From: Chitinophaga cymbidii
GTDB lineage: Bacteria > Bacteroidota > Bacteroidia > Chitinophagales > Chitinophagaceae
Reading direction: 5' to 3'
Length of the DNA: 64,000 bases
Assembly: GCF_007992715.1 (NCBI RefSeq)
Contig: NZ_BKAU01000004.1
Span: 310,001-374,000 of the forward strand
Part shown: positions 21,449-29,998 of the stretch, piece after piece
Position numbering within the stretch: position 1 is the first letter of the stretch
Layout of the letters: each line of letters begins with the position of its first letter
Made by a program: the position numbers and the translations under genes
Notes under the pieces: generated by a model
The model's database searches: none
Seen by the model: only the letters and a program-made list of their open reading frames with translations
What the model was told of the DNA's origin: nothing

Positions 21449-22513
21449 TTACGTTTTTTTCTTCCTTATCGAAAATAGTTCTATCAACAGACCGATAAAC
21501 ACAATGACCCAGGTGGTTAAAGCTAATATAACAAATAAAGCCGAAATGGGTTTAAGGAAAGTGAATTCCGTTACGGCGGCATACGTGAACGTACACACGC
21601 CGTACATGCCGAGCGGAAAAACCATGGACCAGTACTGCGGATCATATTGCAACGGCACTCTTGCAATGAAATGCCGGTAAGCGAACATGAGGAACAGCAG
21701 CGGTATCCACCAGCTGGCAAAAGCCCAGAAGAACATCGTGAACGGCTGAATGAATCCCGCCCATCCCTGCAAGGTTTCATGCGCCCGCGCATACATCACC
21801 AGCCGCGAGCCCGCCAGCGAAATAATGGCCACGGCGCCCATGTTGATCCAGTACGGCGGCGTAATGGTCTTGGCTTCCATGCTGAAGAAAAGCCACCGGT
21901 AAAGGATCAGCCCGATCAGCACAAAGTAGAACATGCCGCCTGTCATGTACATGCACAGGGAAATGAAAGCGATGAGCCAGTGCACGGTGGAGCTGTTCGC
22001 GATAATGGCGCCCAGCACGGCCACCGATTCCGTAGCCACCACGATCAGCAGCCAGGCGCCGCTGATGCTCTGGTCCAGCGAAGGTTTCGGCTCCTTCAGG
22101 ATATTCACAAGGAAAAACGTATAGAGCAGCAAGGCCCACAATACCAGCCCGGCTATCCAGATCCCCTGCGCAATGTCCATTCTGCCGGTGATCACGGCTA
22201 CCTGGCTGCCCAGTACGTTGTTTCCGGCTACTAAGGTAAGGAATGTAACACCACGCGCGGAATGATGCAGATCATTCCAGACAATGACAGGAAACCGGAC
22301 GATGCGGAGGATCAAGATGATCCAGAGCATTGCGTAGAAGAAAATATTTACATAGAGGAACAGCCGCGCCAGCCATTCATATTCCCAGAGGAACAGTCCC
22401 ATAGATACGATGCCCGTAGCCATGACCAGCGCAAAGTAGCCAGGGAAGAAGTTTTCAAGGGATGTGTATCTGACCGGTTGCCCCGGATGGGCAAGTGCTT
22501 CCTGATGAGGCAT
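21449..22513 (-). CDS. TDT-family (TehA/SLAC1-type) anion channel or transporter
   Basis: About 354 residues from the ATG at 22513; the open frame extends upstream only to a TTG at 22543. There are ten predicted membrane helices, with the family start FFPGYFALVMATGIVSMG and a repeated helix-hairpin pattern. The C-terminal helices contain TFFWAFASWW-like and FPLGMYGVCTFTYA segments that resemble the TehA/SLAC1 fold. Family members transport tellurite, C4-dicarboxylates or, in the plant SLAC1 branch, chloride and nitrate. Its place within a nitrate-reductase-like operon, 1 bp from the cytochrome b gene, suggests nitrate or nitrite as the ion. That is inference. Confidence 0.82.
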   Translation of the reverse strand: MPHQEALAHPGQPVRYTSLENFFPGYFALVMATGIVSMGLFLWEYEWLARLFLYVNIFFYAMLWIILILRIVRFPVIVWNDLHHSARGVTFLTLVAGNNVLGSQVAVITGRMDIAQGIWIAGLVLWALLLYTFFLVNILKEPKPSLDQSISGAWLLIVVATESVAVLGAIIANSSTVHWLIAFISLCMYMTGGMFYFVLIGLILYRWLFFSMEAKTITPPYWINMGAVAIISLAGSRLVMYARAHETLQGWAGFIQPFTMFFWAFASWWIPLLFLMFAYRHFIARVPLQYDPQYWSMVFPLGMYGVCTFTYAAVTEFTFLKPISALFVILALTTWVIVFIGLLIELFSIRKKKT

Positions 22514-22553
22514 GGATGAGATATTTAAATTAAAAATACGCAATCTGTTTTGC

Positions 22554-23780
22554 CTAAAAGCTGCCCGTGGTCATCCGCATTAGTATTTTTTTCGTTGCAT
22601 CGGGATAAATAGTGATCAGATGCGTGCGAACGGAATCGGGAATGGGACTTTCCTGCCCGTTCGTCAGCAAGGTGATGGAGCCGGAGGGGAGGGCGGGCAT
22701 GTGGCAGTCGATACAGTTCTGCTGAAGTGTAGAAGCGGGGAGGGTTTTCAGCTTGCAGAAATGCCCGCTGTCCGCCTGGTGGCAGCTCATGCAGCGGCGG
22801 GAGAATACCTGCATGTTGTTTCGCTCGGTGGTATGCGGATCATGACAGGTGGAGCAGTTCATTTGCTTGCTTTGCGTAAAACATTTGCTGGCGGTCAGGA
22901 GCTGGTATTGATTGCCGTGAACGTCCAGCTGCGAGGGTTTTGAAGGAAAGGCGACGGTAGGCAGCAGGAAATCGGCCAGCACATCGCCGGGCTTGAAGAG
23001 GAAAGCGGAGCGCAGCATGGGTTTCAGGCCGGAATGGCAAAGCGCGCACATATCCAGCTGTTGCTGGTTGGCAAGCGTATTGATCTTTGTGATGAAGCGG
23101 GCGGCCTTTTCTGCGGGATGCTCCGTATGATAGTTGACGTGCTCCGCGGCGGGGCCGTGGCAGCGCTGGCAATCGATACCGAAGATGGCTTCCTTTTTTT
23201 CAAATTCTTCCGTGCGCTGCACGCCGGTGATCTTCTCCGTGGATGCTACCATGGAGCTGTGACAGCCGAAGCAGGTGCTGGGGATCACCCGGCTGAAGTT
23301 GGGGTGCGATGCGGGAAAGCCGGGACTGTTCGCCCATTTTTGCACCGGTACGAAGTATGAAATGGGCAGCTGGAAATATTGTTTGTCCTGCCAGTAAAGG
23401 TATGTCTGCGCTTTTCTGCCGGAGCCGATGGTGATGTCGAAGGGGTATTGCTGTTGGGGTTTCCCGTCCACATAAGCCGTCTGAAAAAGAAGGCTGTCCT
23501 TCCGCTCCATGATCACATCCGTAGCATTCGCAAAATGAAAAACGTTATGCGGAGGGTCGAAGCTGCCTTTGACGGTGGAAGGGGAGGCGGGAGCGGAGGT
23601 ATGGTAATGCGCCGTTGTGATGTAGGATTCGTAAATATCCTTATGGCAGCTCATACAGGTGGATGCAGCTGCGAACTGTTCGCCTCTTGCGTCCCTGCCG
23701 GCGGGTTTCTTGCCGGCGCAACGGGAGAGCATGGCAACGGCAATAACAAGAATGGATACAAACAGCTGACGTTTATTCAT
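22554..23780 (-). CDS. Seven-heme c-type cytochrome
   Basis: 408 residues with an export signal (hydrophobic residues 6-19). A Cys at residue 21 could be lipidated, although the preceding LSR is not a good lipobox. Seven CxxCH motifs are visible: CMSCH (42-46), CFGCH, CQRCH, CALCH, CSTCH, CMSCH and CIDCH. No CxxCK of the NrfA nitrite reductase type is present. It resembles cytochrome c554 / multiheme carriers more than a known nitrite reductase. As the first gene of the operon it should be made along with the Mo, FeS, Rieske and cytochrome b subunits, and should act in the periplasm. It could be an electron carrier or a terminal reductase. Confidence 0.88.
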   Translation of the reverse strand: MNKRQLFVSILVIAVAMLSRCAGKKPAGRDARGEQFAAASTCMSCHKDIYESYITTAHYHTSAPASPSTVKGSFDPPHNVFHFANATDVIMERKDSLLFQTAYVDGKPQQQYPFDITIGSGRKAQTYLYWQDKQYFQLPISYFVPVQKWANSPGFPASHPNFSRVIPSTCFGCHSSMVASTEKITGVQRTEEFEKKEAIFGIDCQRCHGPAAEHVNYHTEHPAEKAARFITKINTLANQQQLDMCALCHSGLKPMLRSAFLFKPGDVLADFLLPTVAFPSKPSQLDVHGNQYQLLTASKCFTQSKQMNCSTCHDPHTTERNNMQVFSRRCMSCHQADSGHFCKLKTLPASTLQQNCIDCHMPALPSGSITLLTNGQESPIPDSVRTHLITIYPDATKKILMRMTTGSF

Positions 23781-23885
23781 AACAGTGGAATAGTAAATAA
23801 ATATACGGGTATTTTCTGCAGTTTCAGGTTTTCGGAAAAGCTGATAAAAATTAGTACATTCGGCAGGAAATTTCTCAGAGAACAG

Positions 23886-24221
23886 TTGACTTACTATACA
23901 GAAATATCTTTTGGCAAAAGGCTGCGAATCATCTTCCTGCTGGTGTTGAGCCTGTTCTCTACTGCATCCCCCATTTTACCTGACCGTATTGAGCCGGGGA
24001 ACCGGCAGCTGCTGAAGTCGCTTGTTTACGAAAATGATAACCATGAAGTAGGCAAGACCGGTTTTGAGCTGACCGCTGCCCGGAAATACAGCAATAAGGC
24101 CCGGCAACAGGGCCCGGGAGCTTTTGTTCTTCAAACAACATCGTTTGGTAAGCCGGCAGCGCGTTTTGAGTGGCTCAGACCGGTATATTACATCTTTCTT
24201 CACCGGCTGACACCATTCTGA
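23886..24221 (+). CDS. Small secreted protein of unknown function
   Basis: Reading this frame from the TTG at 23886 gives 111 residues with a convincing signal peptide (basic FGKRLR, then IIFLLVLSLFSTASP). The mature part is basic, with LKSLVYENDNHEVGK, ending in RFEWLRPVYYIFLHRL. No ATG fits, and upstream in the same frame lies the antisense of the cytochrome gene, so the gene begins late in that open frame. I do not recognise a family. It is divergent from the cytochrome operon and could be a small exported partner, but there is no direct evidence. Confidence 0.5.
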   Translation: MTYYTEISFGKRLRIIFLLVLSLFSTASPILPDRIEPGNRQLLKSLVYENDNHEVGKTGFELTAARKYSNKARQQGPGAFVLQTTSFGKPAARFEWLRPVYYIFLHRLTPF

Positions 24222-24296
24222 CGGCTTCTTTTTTTAATGTAGATGCTTGCCCCGCCTGTAAAGTGCGGGTTATTCTTAATTTAAAAACGGAAGACC

Positions 24297-24554
24297 GTGA
24301 AATGTCCGAATTGTAATGAAACGCTCCTGATGACGCACAGGAATAATATAGAGATCGATTATTGTCCTTCCTGCCGGGGCGTCTGGCTGGATAAAGGTGA
24401 ACTTGACAAACTGCTGGAATACGATGCCCGCGCTGGTAACGACCGTGAAAGAAACGACCGGAGAGATGACCGTGGAAAGTATGACGACTACCACAAGCAC
24501 CAGCACCCCAGAAAAAAGAAAGGTTTCCTCGGTGATTTTTTTGATTTCGATTAA
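24297..24554 (+). CDS. TFIIB-type zinc-ribbon protein
   Basis: 85 residues from a GTG at 24297, preceded by GGAAG. Two Cys pairs (CPNC and CPSC, ~20 residues apart) followed by GVWLDKGELDKLL define the zf-TFIIB ribbon found in many small bacterial proteins. A highly charged linker rich in Asp, Arg and His leads to FLGDFFDFD at the end. Function is unknown; it is probably a metal-stabilised adaptor. It lies 32 bp before terC and is likely co-transcribed with it. Confidence 0.85.
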   Translation: MKCPNCNETLLMTHRNNIEIDYCPSCRGVWLDKGELDKLLEYDARAGNDRERNDRRDDRGKYDDYHKHQHPRKKKGFLGDFFDFD

Positions 24555-24586
24555 ACGCAACATATTTAAACTGTAAAAACAAACCG

Positions 24587-25357
24587 ATGGAATTCATCAT
24601 TCCCGATTTCGCGGACCCGGCGGTCTGGATAAGCCTGCTCACACTATGCTTTCTTGAAATAGTGCTGGGCATAGATAACATCATTTTTATTTCGATCGTT
24701 GCGGGTAAGCTGCCTGAGAAGCAGCAGCGCCGCGCGCGGAATATCGGCCTGAGCCTGGCGATGATATTCAGGGTAGCTTTGCTGCTCTGCATCAACTGGA
24801 TCATCGGGTTGAAAGACCCTGTCGTCAATTTCAAATGGTTGAACGGGATGGTGATCCCTTTAAGCTGGAAGGATATCATCCTGCTGGCGGGGGGCCTGTT
24901 CCTGATCGTTAAAAGTACGCTGGAGATACACCACAAGCTGCAGGAAGGAGGGGAGGAAACACAAAAGACCACCCGCAAGCCCCACAGCCTTGGCGCCGTG
25001 CTTTTCCAGATCGTGCTGGTGGACGCGGTTTTCTCTTTCGATTCGATCCTCACCGCGGTGGGCCTGGTAGATGAGGTGCTGATCATGATCATTGCAGTGG
25101 TCGTTTCCATTGCGATCATGATGTTGTTTGCCGGTCCTGTTACGAGGATCATCAACAAACAACCCACGCTGCAAATGCTGGCGCTGACATTCTTGGTCGT
25201 GATCGGCGTAGTACTGATCGCCAGCGGCTTTCACCAGGAGGTCAGCAAGAGTATCATCTACTCCTGCCTTGGCTTCTCGCTGGTAGTGGAGCTGCTGAAC
25301 ATCCGGCTGCGGGGGAGACGTGCGAAGAATATCGAACTGAACAATTCAGAGATGTAA
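24587..25357 (+). CDS. TerC family integral membrane protein
   Basis: 256 residues with about seven membrane helices. The TerC signatures are LEIVLGIDNIIFISI near the start and LVDAVFSFDSILTAVGL in the middle, each with the acidic residue in the helix that is linked to metal transport. TerC proteins are linked to tellurite resistance and, in several bacteria, to manganese efflux and metal loading of secreted proteins. A terminator follows directly. The C-terminal tail is short and basic. Confidence 0.92.
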   Translation: MEFIIPDFADPAVWISLLTLCFLEIVLGIDNIIFISIVAGKLPEKQQRRARNIGLSLAMIFRVALLLCINWIIGLKDPVVNFKWLNGMVIPLSWKDIILLAGGLFLIVKSTLEIHHKLQEGGEETQKTTRKPHSLGAVLFQIVLVDAVFSFDSILTAVGLVDEVLIMIIAVVVSIAIMMLFAGPVTRIINKQPTLQMLALTFLVVIGVVLIASGFHQEVSKSIIYSCLGFSLVVELLNIRLRGRRAKNIELNNSEM

Positions 25358-25364
25358 ATGAAGG

Positions 25365-25396
25365 AGGGCAGGCGTTTTGGAGCCTGCCCTTTTTTA
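25365..25396 (+). terminator. Intrinsic terminator of terC
   Basis: Perfect 9-bp stem (25365-25373 with 25382-25390), 8-nt loop, T run 25390-25395. It sits between terC and the convergent mlaD gene, whose stop codon overlaps the T run. Confidence 0.8.
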
Positions 25397-26410
25397 TCTG
25401 TTCGCATTCTTCAAACTATCTTTTACTCTCTTCTTCTCTGCTTTCTCCTGGTTCCTGAAATACCGCCTGAATAAGAAATTGCTCCTCAATGCCTCCATAT
25501 TCACATCCAGCTTTTGCGTGGTGCTTTCAAGATTGGAAAGGGTTGCTTTCAGGTCTTCGGCGGCTTCGGGATCGTTGAGGAGCACGCCGGCGGCGGACTC
25601 ACTGCCACCAAGCTTTTCATTGACGCTGGTAGTGATCTCTTTCAGATTACCTACCATATCATTCGCCTTTTGTGAGGCTGCTTCGAGTTCTACCGTAGTG
25701 CTGCGCAATTTACTGAAAACAATGGTGTCGCTGATAAGGTCGTTGGACAGCGAGCCTTTGGTTTGAAGTTTTTTAGCGTAGTCCGCCAGTCCTTCCGTCA
25801 GCAGCTGCGTGTTAGCCATCGTTTTCCGCAGGGTAACCATGGTCTGGTCCAGTTCAATGAACACGGAGGAATCATTGATCAGTCTGCCGAGCGTGCCCTG
25901 GCCGTTCATGATGTTCCGGGAAATATTTTTCAGATTACCGGTGATCTCTACGAGATTTTTGTTGTTCACCTGCAGGGTGTTCATCAGTTCATCGCTGCTG
26001 ATGGTAGTGGCTACGGCGAGCTGGTCGCCGTTCTCGATCGGCTGTGCCTGCGAGGAGCCGCCGGTGAGCGCAATGATCTTGTTGCCTACCAGCCCGTCTG
26101 TGCTCACTTTCGCAACAACATCCTTGCGGATGAACTGCCGGGAGCTTTTTTCGATGTCCATCAACACTTCTATCCGGTTATGATCTACGAAGCTGATCTT
26201 GCGGATGGTGCCGACCTTTACGCCGGAGAACCAGATGTTATCGCCTTTAGCCAGGCCGCCCACATCGTGGAAAAGGGCTTTCACCTGAACGGACTGGATG
26301 AATGATTTTCGTTGTCCGCCCAACACCAGTATGGCCGTGGCAAAGATGATCAGGCCCACAAAAATGAATATGCCCACAACAACACCCCGTTTTGTACTTG
26401 TACCTTTCAT
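25394..26410 (-). CDS. MlaD-type MCE-domain lipid-transport protein
   Basis: 338 residues. One N-terminal membrane helix (VVVGIFIFVGLIIFATAILVLG) is followed by a single MCE domain (~40-125: VKALFHDVGGLAKGDNIWFSGVKVGTIRKI and GLVGNKIIALTGG). A long helical region (~150-300) then runs with coiled-coil-like spacing. This fits the periplasmic substrate-binding subunit of an Mla-type ABC system for phospholipid transport between inner and outer membranes. It is the third gene of mlaE-mlaF-mlaD, with a 3-bp gap to mlaF. Confidence 0.9.
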   Translation of the reverse strand: MKGTSTKRGVVVGIFIFVGLIIFATAILVLGGQRKSFIQSVQVKALFHDVGGLAKGDNIWFSGVKVGTIRKISFVDHNRIEVLMDIEKSSRQFIRKDVVAKVSTDGLVGNKIIALTGGSSQAQPIENGDQLAVATTISSDELMNTLQVNNKNLVEITGNLKNISRNIMNGQGTLGRLINDSSVFIELDQTMVTLRKTMANTQLLTEGLADYAKKLQTKGSLSNDLISDTIVFSKLRSTTVELEAASQKANDMVGNLKEITTSVNEKLGGSESAAGVLLNDPEAAEDLKATLSNLESTTQKLDVNMEALRSNFLFRRYFRNQEKAEKKRVKDSLKNANR

Positions 26411-26413
26411 AGC

Positions 26414-27187
26414 TTATTGTATAAAGTTATAATCATAGAACTCCCTGATCAGCTCGTCGTCCGATTCAAATACCTCGTCGAAGTTTCCTTTTTTGATGAA
26501 CTGTCCGTCTTTCAGCACAGCGATTTTATCACCGGTGGCTTTTGCACAGGTGAGGTCGTGCGTAATGATAATAGAGCTGGTCTTGAACCTTTTCTGCACT
26601 TCGTTGATCAGGTTGTTGATCTCGATGCAGGTGATCGGGTCGAGGCCGGCGGTGGGCTCGTCGTACAGCATGATCTCCGGGCGGAGGATCAGCGTACGGG
26701 CGATACCGATACGTTTGCGCTGCCCGCCGGAAAGTTCCGCGGGCATCTGGTCGATCGTCTGGGACAATCCCACGGCGTCCAGCACGATCTCTATTCTTTT
26801 TTCACGCTGTTCGCGCTTCATGCCCGGTTCGTTGCGCGTGAGCGGGAATGCAAGGTTCTCGCCGACGGTCATGCTGTCGTACAGCGCGCCATGCTGAAAG
26901 CAGAACCCCACTTTGAGCCGCAGCTCCCGTAATTCTGCGCTTTTCAGCTGCGATACTTCCTGCCCGAGTACATTCACCGTGCCCGCATCCTGCTTCAGCA
27001 GCCCGGCAATGATCTTTATCAGCACGGACTTGCCGGTGCCGGAACGCCCGAGCACCACAATGTTCTCGCCTTTATAAAGATCCAGGTCAACGCCCTGCAG
27101 CACCCTGTTCTCTCCGAAGGACTTGTACAGGCCGCGGATGGAGATCACTTTCTCGTTCCAGTCGATATCAGGTGTAAACGGCTTCAT
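26414..27187 (-). CDS. ABC transporter ATP-binding protein, MlaF type
   Basis: 257 residues. Walker A is GRSGTGKSVLIK, the signature is LSGGQRKRIGIART, and Walker B is EIMLYDEPTAGLDP, with the switch His in IIITHDL. The order and the GRSGTGKS form fit the MlaF ATPase of the lipid-asymmetry system. It is 1 bp from the permease gene upstream and 3 bp from the MCE gene downstream, so this is a complete transporter operon. Confidence 0.93.
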   Translation of the reverse strand: MKPFTPDIDWNEKVISIRGLYKSFGENRVLQGVDLDLYKGENIVVLGRSGTGKSVLIKIIAGLLKQDAGTVNVLGQEVSQLKSAELRELRLKVGFCFQHGALYDSMTVGENLAFPLTRNEPGMKREQREKRIEIVLDAVGLSQTIDQMPAELSGGQRKRIGIARTLILRPEIMLYDEPTAGLDPITCIEINNLINEVQKRFKTSSIIITHDLTCAKATGDKIAVLKDGQFIKKGNFDEVFESDDELIREFYDYNFIQ

Positions 27188-27188
27188 G

Positions 27189-27980
27189 TCAGCGTATCAT
27201 ATTTACCAGTTGAACAATGATGATCTCTTCAATAAATATCAGGAACATGGAAACAACCACGGAAACGTTGGCGGCTTTCCCCACACCCTGGGTACCCTGT
27301 GTGGCATTATATCCCAGGTAGCAGGACACGGTGCCGATGGTAAACCCGAAAATAATGGCCTTGCACAGCGAGGCCCCGAAGTCCAGGAACGAAATATTCG
27401 AGAACGCGCTCTGCAGGAAGGCCGCCAGCGTGGTTTGTTCATTCAGGTGCACGTCCAGGTAAGACCCCGCCATCCCTATCAGCGCCGTATAGGCCATCAG
27501 GATAGGCAGGCAGATGGTGCAGGCCAGGATGCGCGTTACCACGAGATATTTAAAAGGGTTGATGGCCGATACCTCCATCGCATCGATCTGCTCCGTAACC
27601 TTCATGGAGGCAAGCTCCGCGCCAATGCTGGAACCTACCTTCCCCGCGCAGATCAGGGCCGTTACCAGCGGCGCCAGCGCGCGTATCACTGCAATGGCAA
27701 TCAGCGAGGGCAGCCAGGAAGTGGCGCCGAATTCAGCAAGGGAGGGGCGCGACTGCTTCGTGAATACAAGTCCGGTTATAAAACCCGTTAAGCTAATGAG
27801 CGCCAACGATTTATATCCCACCATGTAACACTGGCGAACAAGCTCCTTCACCTCAAACGGCGGAAGCATCACTTCCCGGAAGAAATTGCCGATAAACTTG
27901 AAGATATTGTAAACCCCGGTAAAGAAAGCATCCAGGCTTTTGGAAATGACGGGCTTGTCAGGCTGTTCTGTTTGCTCCAT
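27189..27980 (-). CDS. ABC transporter permease, MlaE type
   Basis: 263 residues with five to six membrane helices. The MlaE family region is present: GALVTALICAGKVGSSIGAELASMKVTEQIDAMEVSAINP, given here only as landmarks (AGKVGSSIGAELASMK and EQIDAMEV). It is the first gene of the three-gene Mla operon. The presumed promoter lies in the AT-rich gap to the divergent metallophosphoesterase gene at 28114. Confidence 0.93.
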   Translation of the reverse strand: MEQTEQPDKPVISKSLDAFFTGVYNIFKFIGNFFREVMLPPFEVKELVRQCYMVGYKSLALISLTGFITGLVFTKQSRPSLAEFGATSWLPSLIAIAVIRALAPLVTALICAGKVGSSIGAELASMKVTEQIDAMEVSAINPFKYLVVTRILACTICLPILMAYTALIGMAGSYLDVHLNEQTTLAAFLQSAFSNISFLDFGASLCKAIIFGFTIGTVSCYLGYNATQGTQGVGKAANVSVVVSMFLIFIEEIIIVQLVNMIR

Positions 27981-28113
27981 TGGCCAGTTTTACAGGTAAA
28001 TAAATATTATTAATATTACTTTACAATTTAAAGTGTCGATTTGTTGTACTGCTGTTGCGAATATATGATCAAACAGCATTCCATATATTTTCTCCATTTA
28101 TTATTTTCATGCT

Positions 28114-28956
28114 ATGCTTACACGTAGAGACTTCCTCGAAATGGCCCTGAAAGGCATCGTGGTCATCGGCGCCGGCAATACGCTGCAATCTTTTTCCCCT
28201 GCGGGATTCCGGTTACCCGACAGAAAAAAGGTGCTGCTCCGTTTTGCCCTTGCGTCAGACGGGCATTACGGGCAACCGAAAACCACTTATTACGAGAACC
28301 ATAAGAAAATGGTGAACTGGCTGAACAAGGAAGGCAGGCGCCGGGGGCTGGATTTTTCCGTGATCAACGGGGATGTATTTCACAACGATCCGAAATTCCT
28401 GCCGGAAGTGAAGAAGACCTGGGACCAGCTGAAGATGAAATATTATGTGTCCCACGGTAATCATGATATGATCCCGGAAAAGGATTGGGAGCAGACCTGG
28501 GGGATTCCCTGGCATCACGCCTTTGAGCAGGGAGATGCGGCGTTCCTGATCCTCAACACGGCGGACGTAACGGGGAAATATATTTGTCCGGATATGGACT
28601 GGACGAAGGAGCAGCTACAACGCTTCAGCGCAAAAAAACACCTGTTCGTGTTCATGCACATCACGCCGGTAAAGTGGACGGAGCACGGTATCGATTGCCC
28701 GGAGCTGGTGGAGATGTTCACAAAGCAATCCAACCTGCGGGCGGTTTTCCACGGGCATGATCATATTGAGGACGGCATGAAGGAAAAAAACGGCAAGCAT
28801 TATTTCTTTGACGCGCATATCGGCGGCAGCTGGGGCACGCCGTATACGGGATACCGTATTGTGGAGCTGCTGGAAAGCGGGGAGGTGTTGAGCTACCAGG
28901 TGAACCCCGCCCAGGATATGCCGGTCAACAGCACCACGGTGCCAGATAAAATGTAG
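28114..28956 (+). CDS. Tat-exported calcineurin-like metallophosphoesterase
   Basis: 280 residues with a Tat-like start (TRRDFLEMALKG, then VVIGAG). The metal-binding motifs are in order: DGHYG (Asp and His), NGDVFHND, GNHD, a later FMHITP and GHDH. They define the calcineurin-like phosphoesterase fold with a dinuclear metal site. The substrate is unknown, with phosphodiester, phosphomonoester and nucleotide all possible. It stands alone, divergent from the Mla operon. Confidence 0.88.
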   Translation: MLTRRDFLEMALKGIVVIGAGNTLQSFSPAGFRLPDRKKVLLRFALASDGHYGQPKTTYYENHKKMVNWLNKEGRRRGLDFSVINGDVFHNDPKFLPEVKKTWDQLKMKYYVSHGNHDMIPEKDWEQTWGIPWHHAFEQGDAAFLILNTADVTGKYICPDMDWTKEQLQRFSAKKHLFVFMHITPVKWTEHGIDCPELVEMFTKQSNLRAVFHGHDHIEDGMKEKNGKHYFFDAHIGGSWGTPYTGYRIVELLESGEVLSYQVNPAQDMPVNSTTVPDKM

Positions 28957-29027
28957 AATTATCACTACAAAAAAATTGCGGTAACCGGGTTATCTTGGCA
29001 ACGTCAATTATATCTCTCACATATCCT

Positions 29028-29225
29028 ATGAAAATCCTTTCCTTACTCGCATTTTTGCTGGGCCTGCTGCTCGTGTCCCTCTCTTATTTTTCCGCAACCC
29101 ATAACTGGATCTGGAACGAAGTGTTCGTGATCCTCGGTTTTATCGGTTATACCCTGATCATCAGCGCGATCGCTTATTTCCTGTTATGCCTGCTGGACAA
29201 ACGGTTCGACGAGCTGTCGAAATGA
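29028..29225 (+). CDS. Small two-helix membrane protein
   Basis: 65 residues from the ATG at 29028 (an in-frame TTG at 28995 is less likely). Helix 1 is at ~4-24 and helix 2 at ~33-55, with a short charged tail ending DKRFDELSK. I do not recognise a family. It is in the same direction as DUF4199 (29340), 114 bp upstream of it. Confidence 0.6.
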   Translation: MKILSLLAFLLGLLLVSLSYFSATHNWIWNEVFVILGFIGYTLIISAIAYFLLCLLDKRFDELSK

Positions 29226-29339
29226 AAGACATCGTACTTTAGCATTAAAACCGGCTTTTCCGGCAAAATCATCCCAAAGTATGAAGGGAAAAAGCGCGAA
29301 ATCTTTCAATTTTGACGGGAACCTATAAATCGGACAAAT

Positions 29340-29870
29340 ATGAAAAAAAATGTGCTTGTATTTGGATTGATCTCCGGATTGATCCTGACCGCGCTGATGA
29401 TCACCTCCACCGTAATGTGTTACAGGAAGGAGAATTTTGAAGGCAACATGGTGCTGGGGTATGCGGCCATGCTCCTTGCCTTTGCATTCATCTTCGTGGG
29501 CGTGAAAAATTACCGGGACAAATTCAACAACGGCCTGATCTCCTTCGGGAAGGCGTTCAAAATTGGTCTTTACATTTCGCTGATCGCGTCCAGCATGTAT
29601 GTATTGGTGTGGCTGGTGGAATATTATGTGTTTATCCCGGATTTTATGGATAAATATATCCCGCATGTGATGAAGGCCGCGAGGGAAGGCGGGGCTACGG
29701 CCGCCGAGCTGGAAAAGAAGGCTACGCAGATGGCGGAGTTTAAGGAAATGTATAAGAATCCCGTTTTTGTGGTGCTGATCAGTTACCTGGAAGTACTGCC
29801 GATCGGGATTGCCGTTTCGCTGATCTGCGCGTGGATATTAAGGAGGAAGCCGAAAATGGTGGCGGGTTGA
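29340..29870 (+). CDS. DUF4199 family membrane protein
   Basis: 176 residues with four membrane helices. A GLISFGKAFKIGLYISL stretch precedes the third helix, and a ~45-residue charged loop (AAELEKKATQMAEFKEMY) comes before the last. This is the usual DUF4199 layout in Bacteroidota. Function is unknown. In this phylum such genes often lie beside a membrane-tethered LuxR protein, as here, but a terminator separates the two. Confidence 0.85.
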   Translation: MKKNVLVFGLISGLILTALMITSTVMCYRKENFEGNMVLGYAAMLLAFAFIFVGVKNYRDKFNNGLISFGKAFKIGLYISLIASSMYVLVWLVEYYVFIPDFMDKYIPHVMKAAREGGATAAELEKKATQMAEFKEMYKNPVFVVLISYLEVLPIGIAVSLICAWILRRKPKMVAG

Positions 29871-29897
29871 TGATAGCCGGGTAATGAAATTACCGAA

Positions 29898-29925
29898 AGC
29901 TGGCCGGGGAAGGCCGGCTTTTTTT
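29898..29925 (+). terminator. Intrinsic terminator after DUF4199
   Basis: An 8-bp stem of the form AGCTGGCC/GGCCGGCT with one G-T wobble and a 6-nt loop, followed by seven T. It ends the DUF4199 transcript before the luxR-type gene. Confidence 0.7.
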
Positions 29926-29998
29926 GTGAAGATGCGTGACGGGCAGGTATTTTTTCTAACTTAATGACCGGAAAACAGACGATTCCGCACAGTTTATA

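Noticed and set aside
24587..25357. TerC together with the TDT channel as a tellurite-resistance island
   Set aside because: The other ter genes (terA, terB, terD, terZ) are absent and the two genes are in different, opposite transcription units, so joint tellurite function is not supported.
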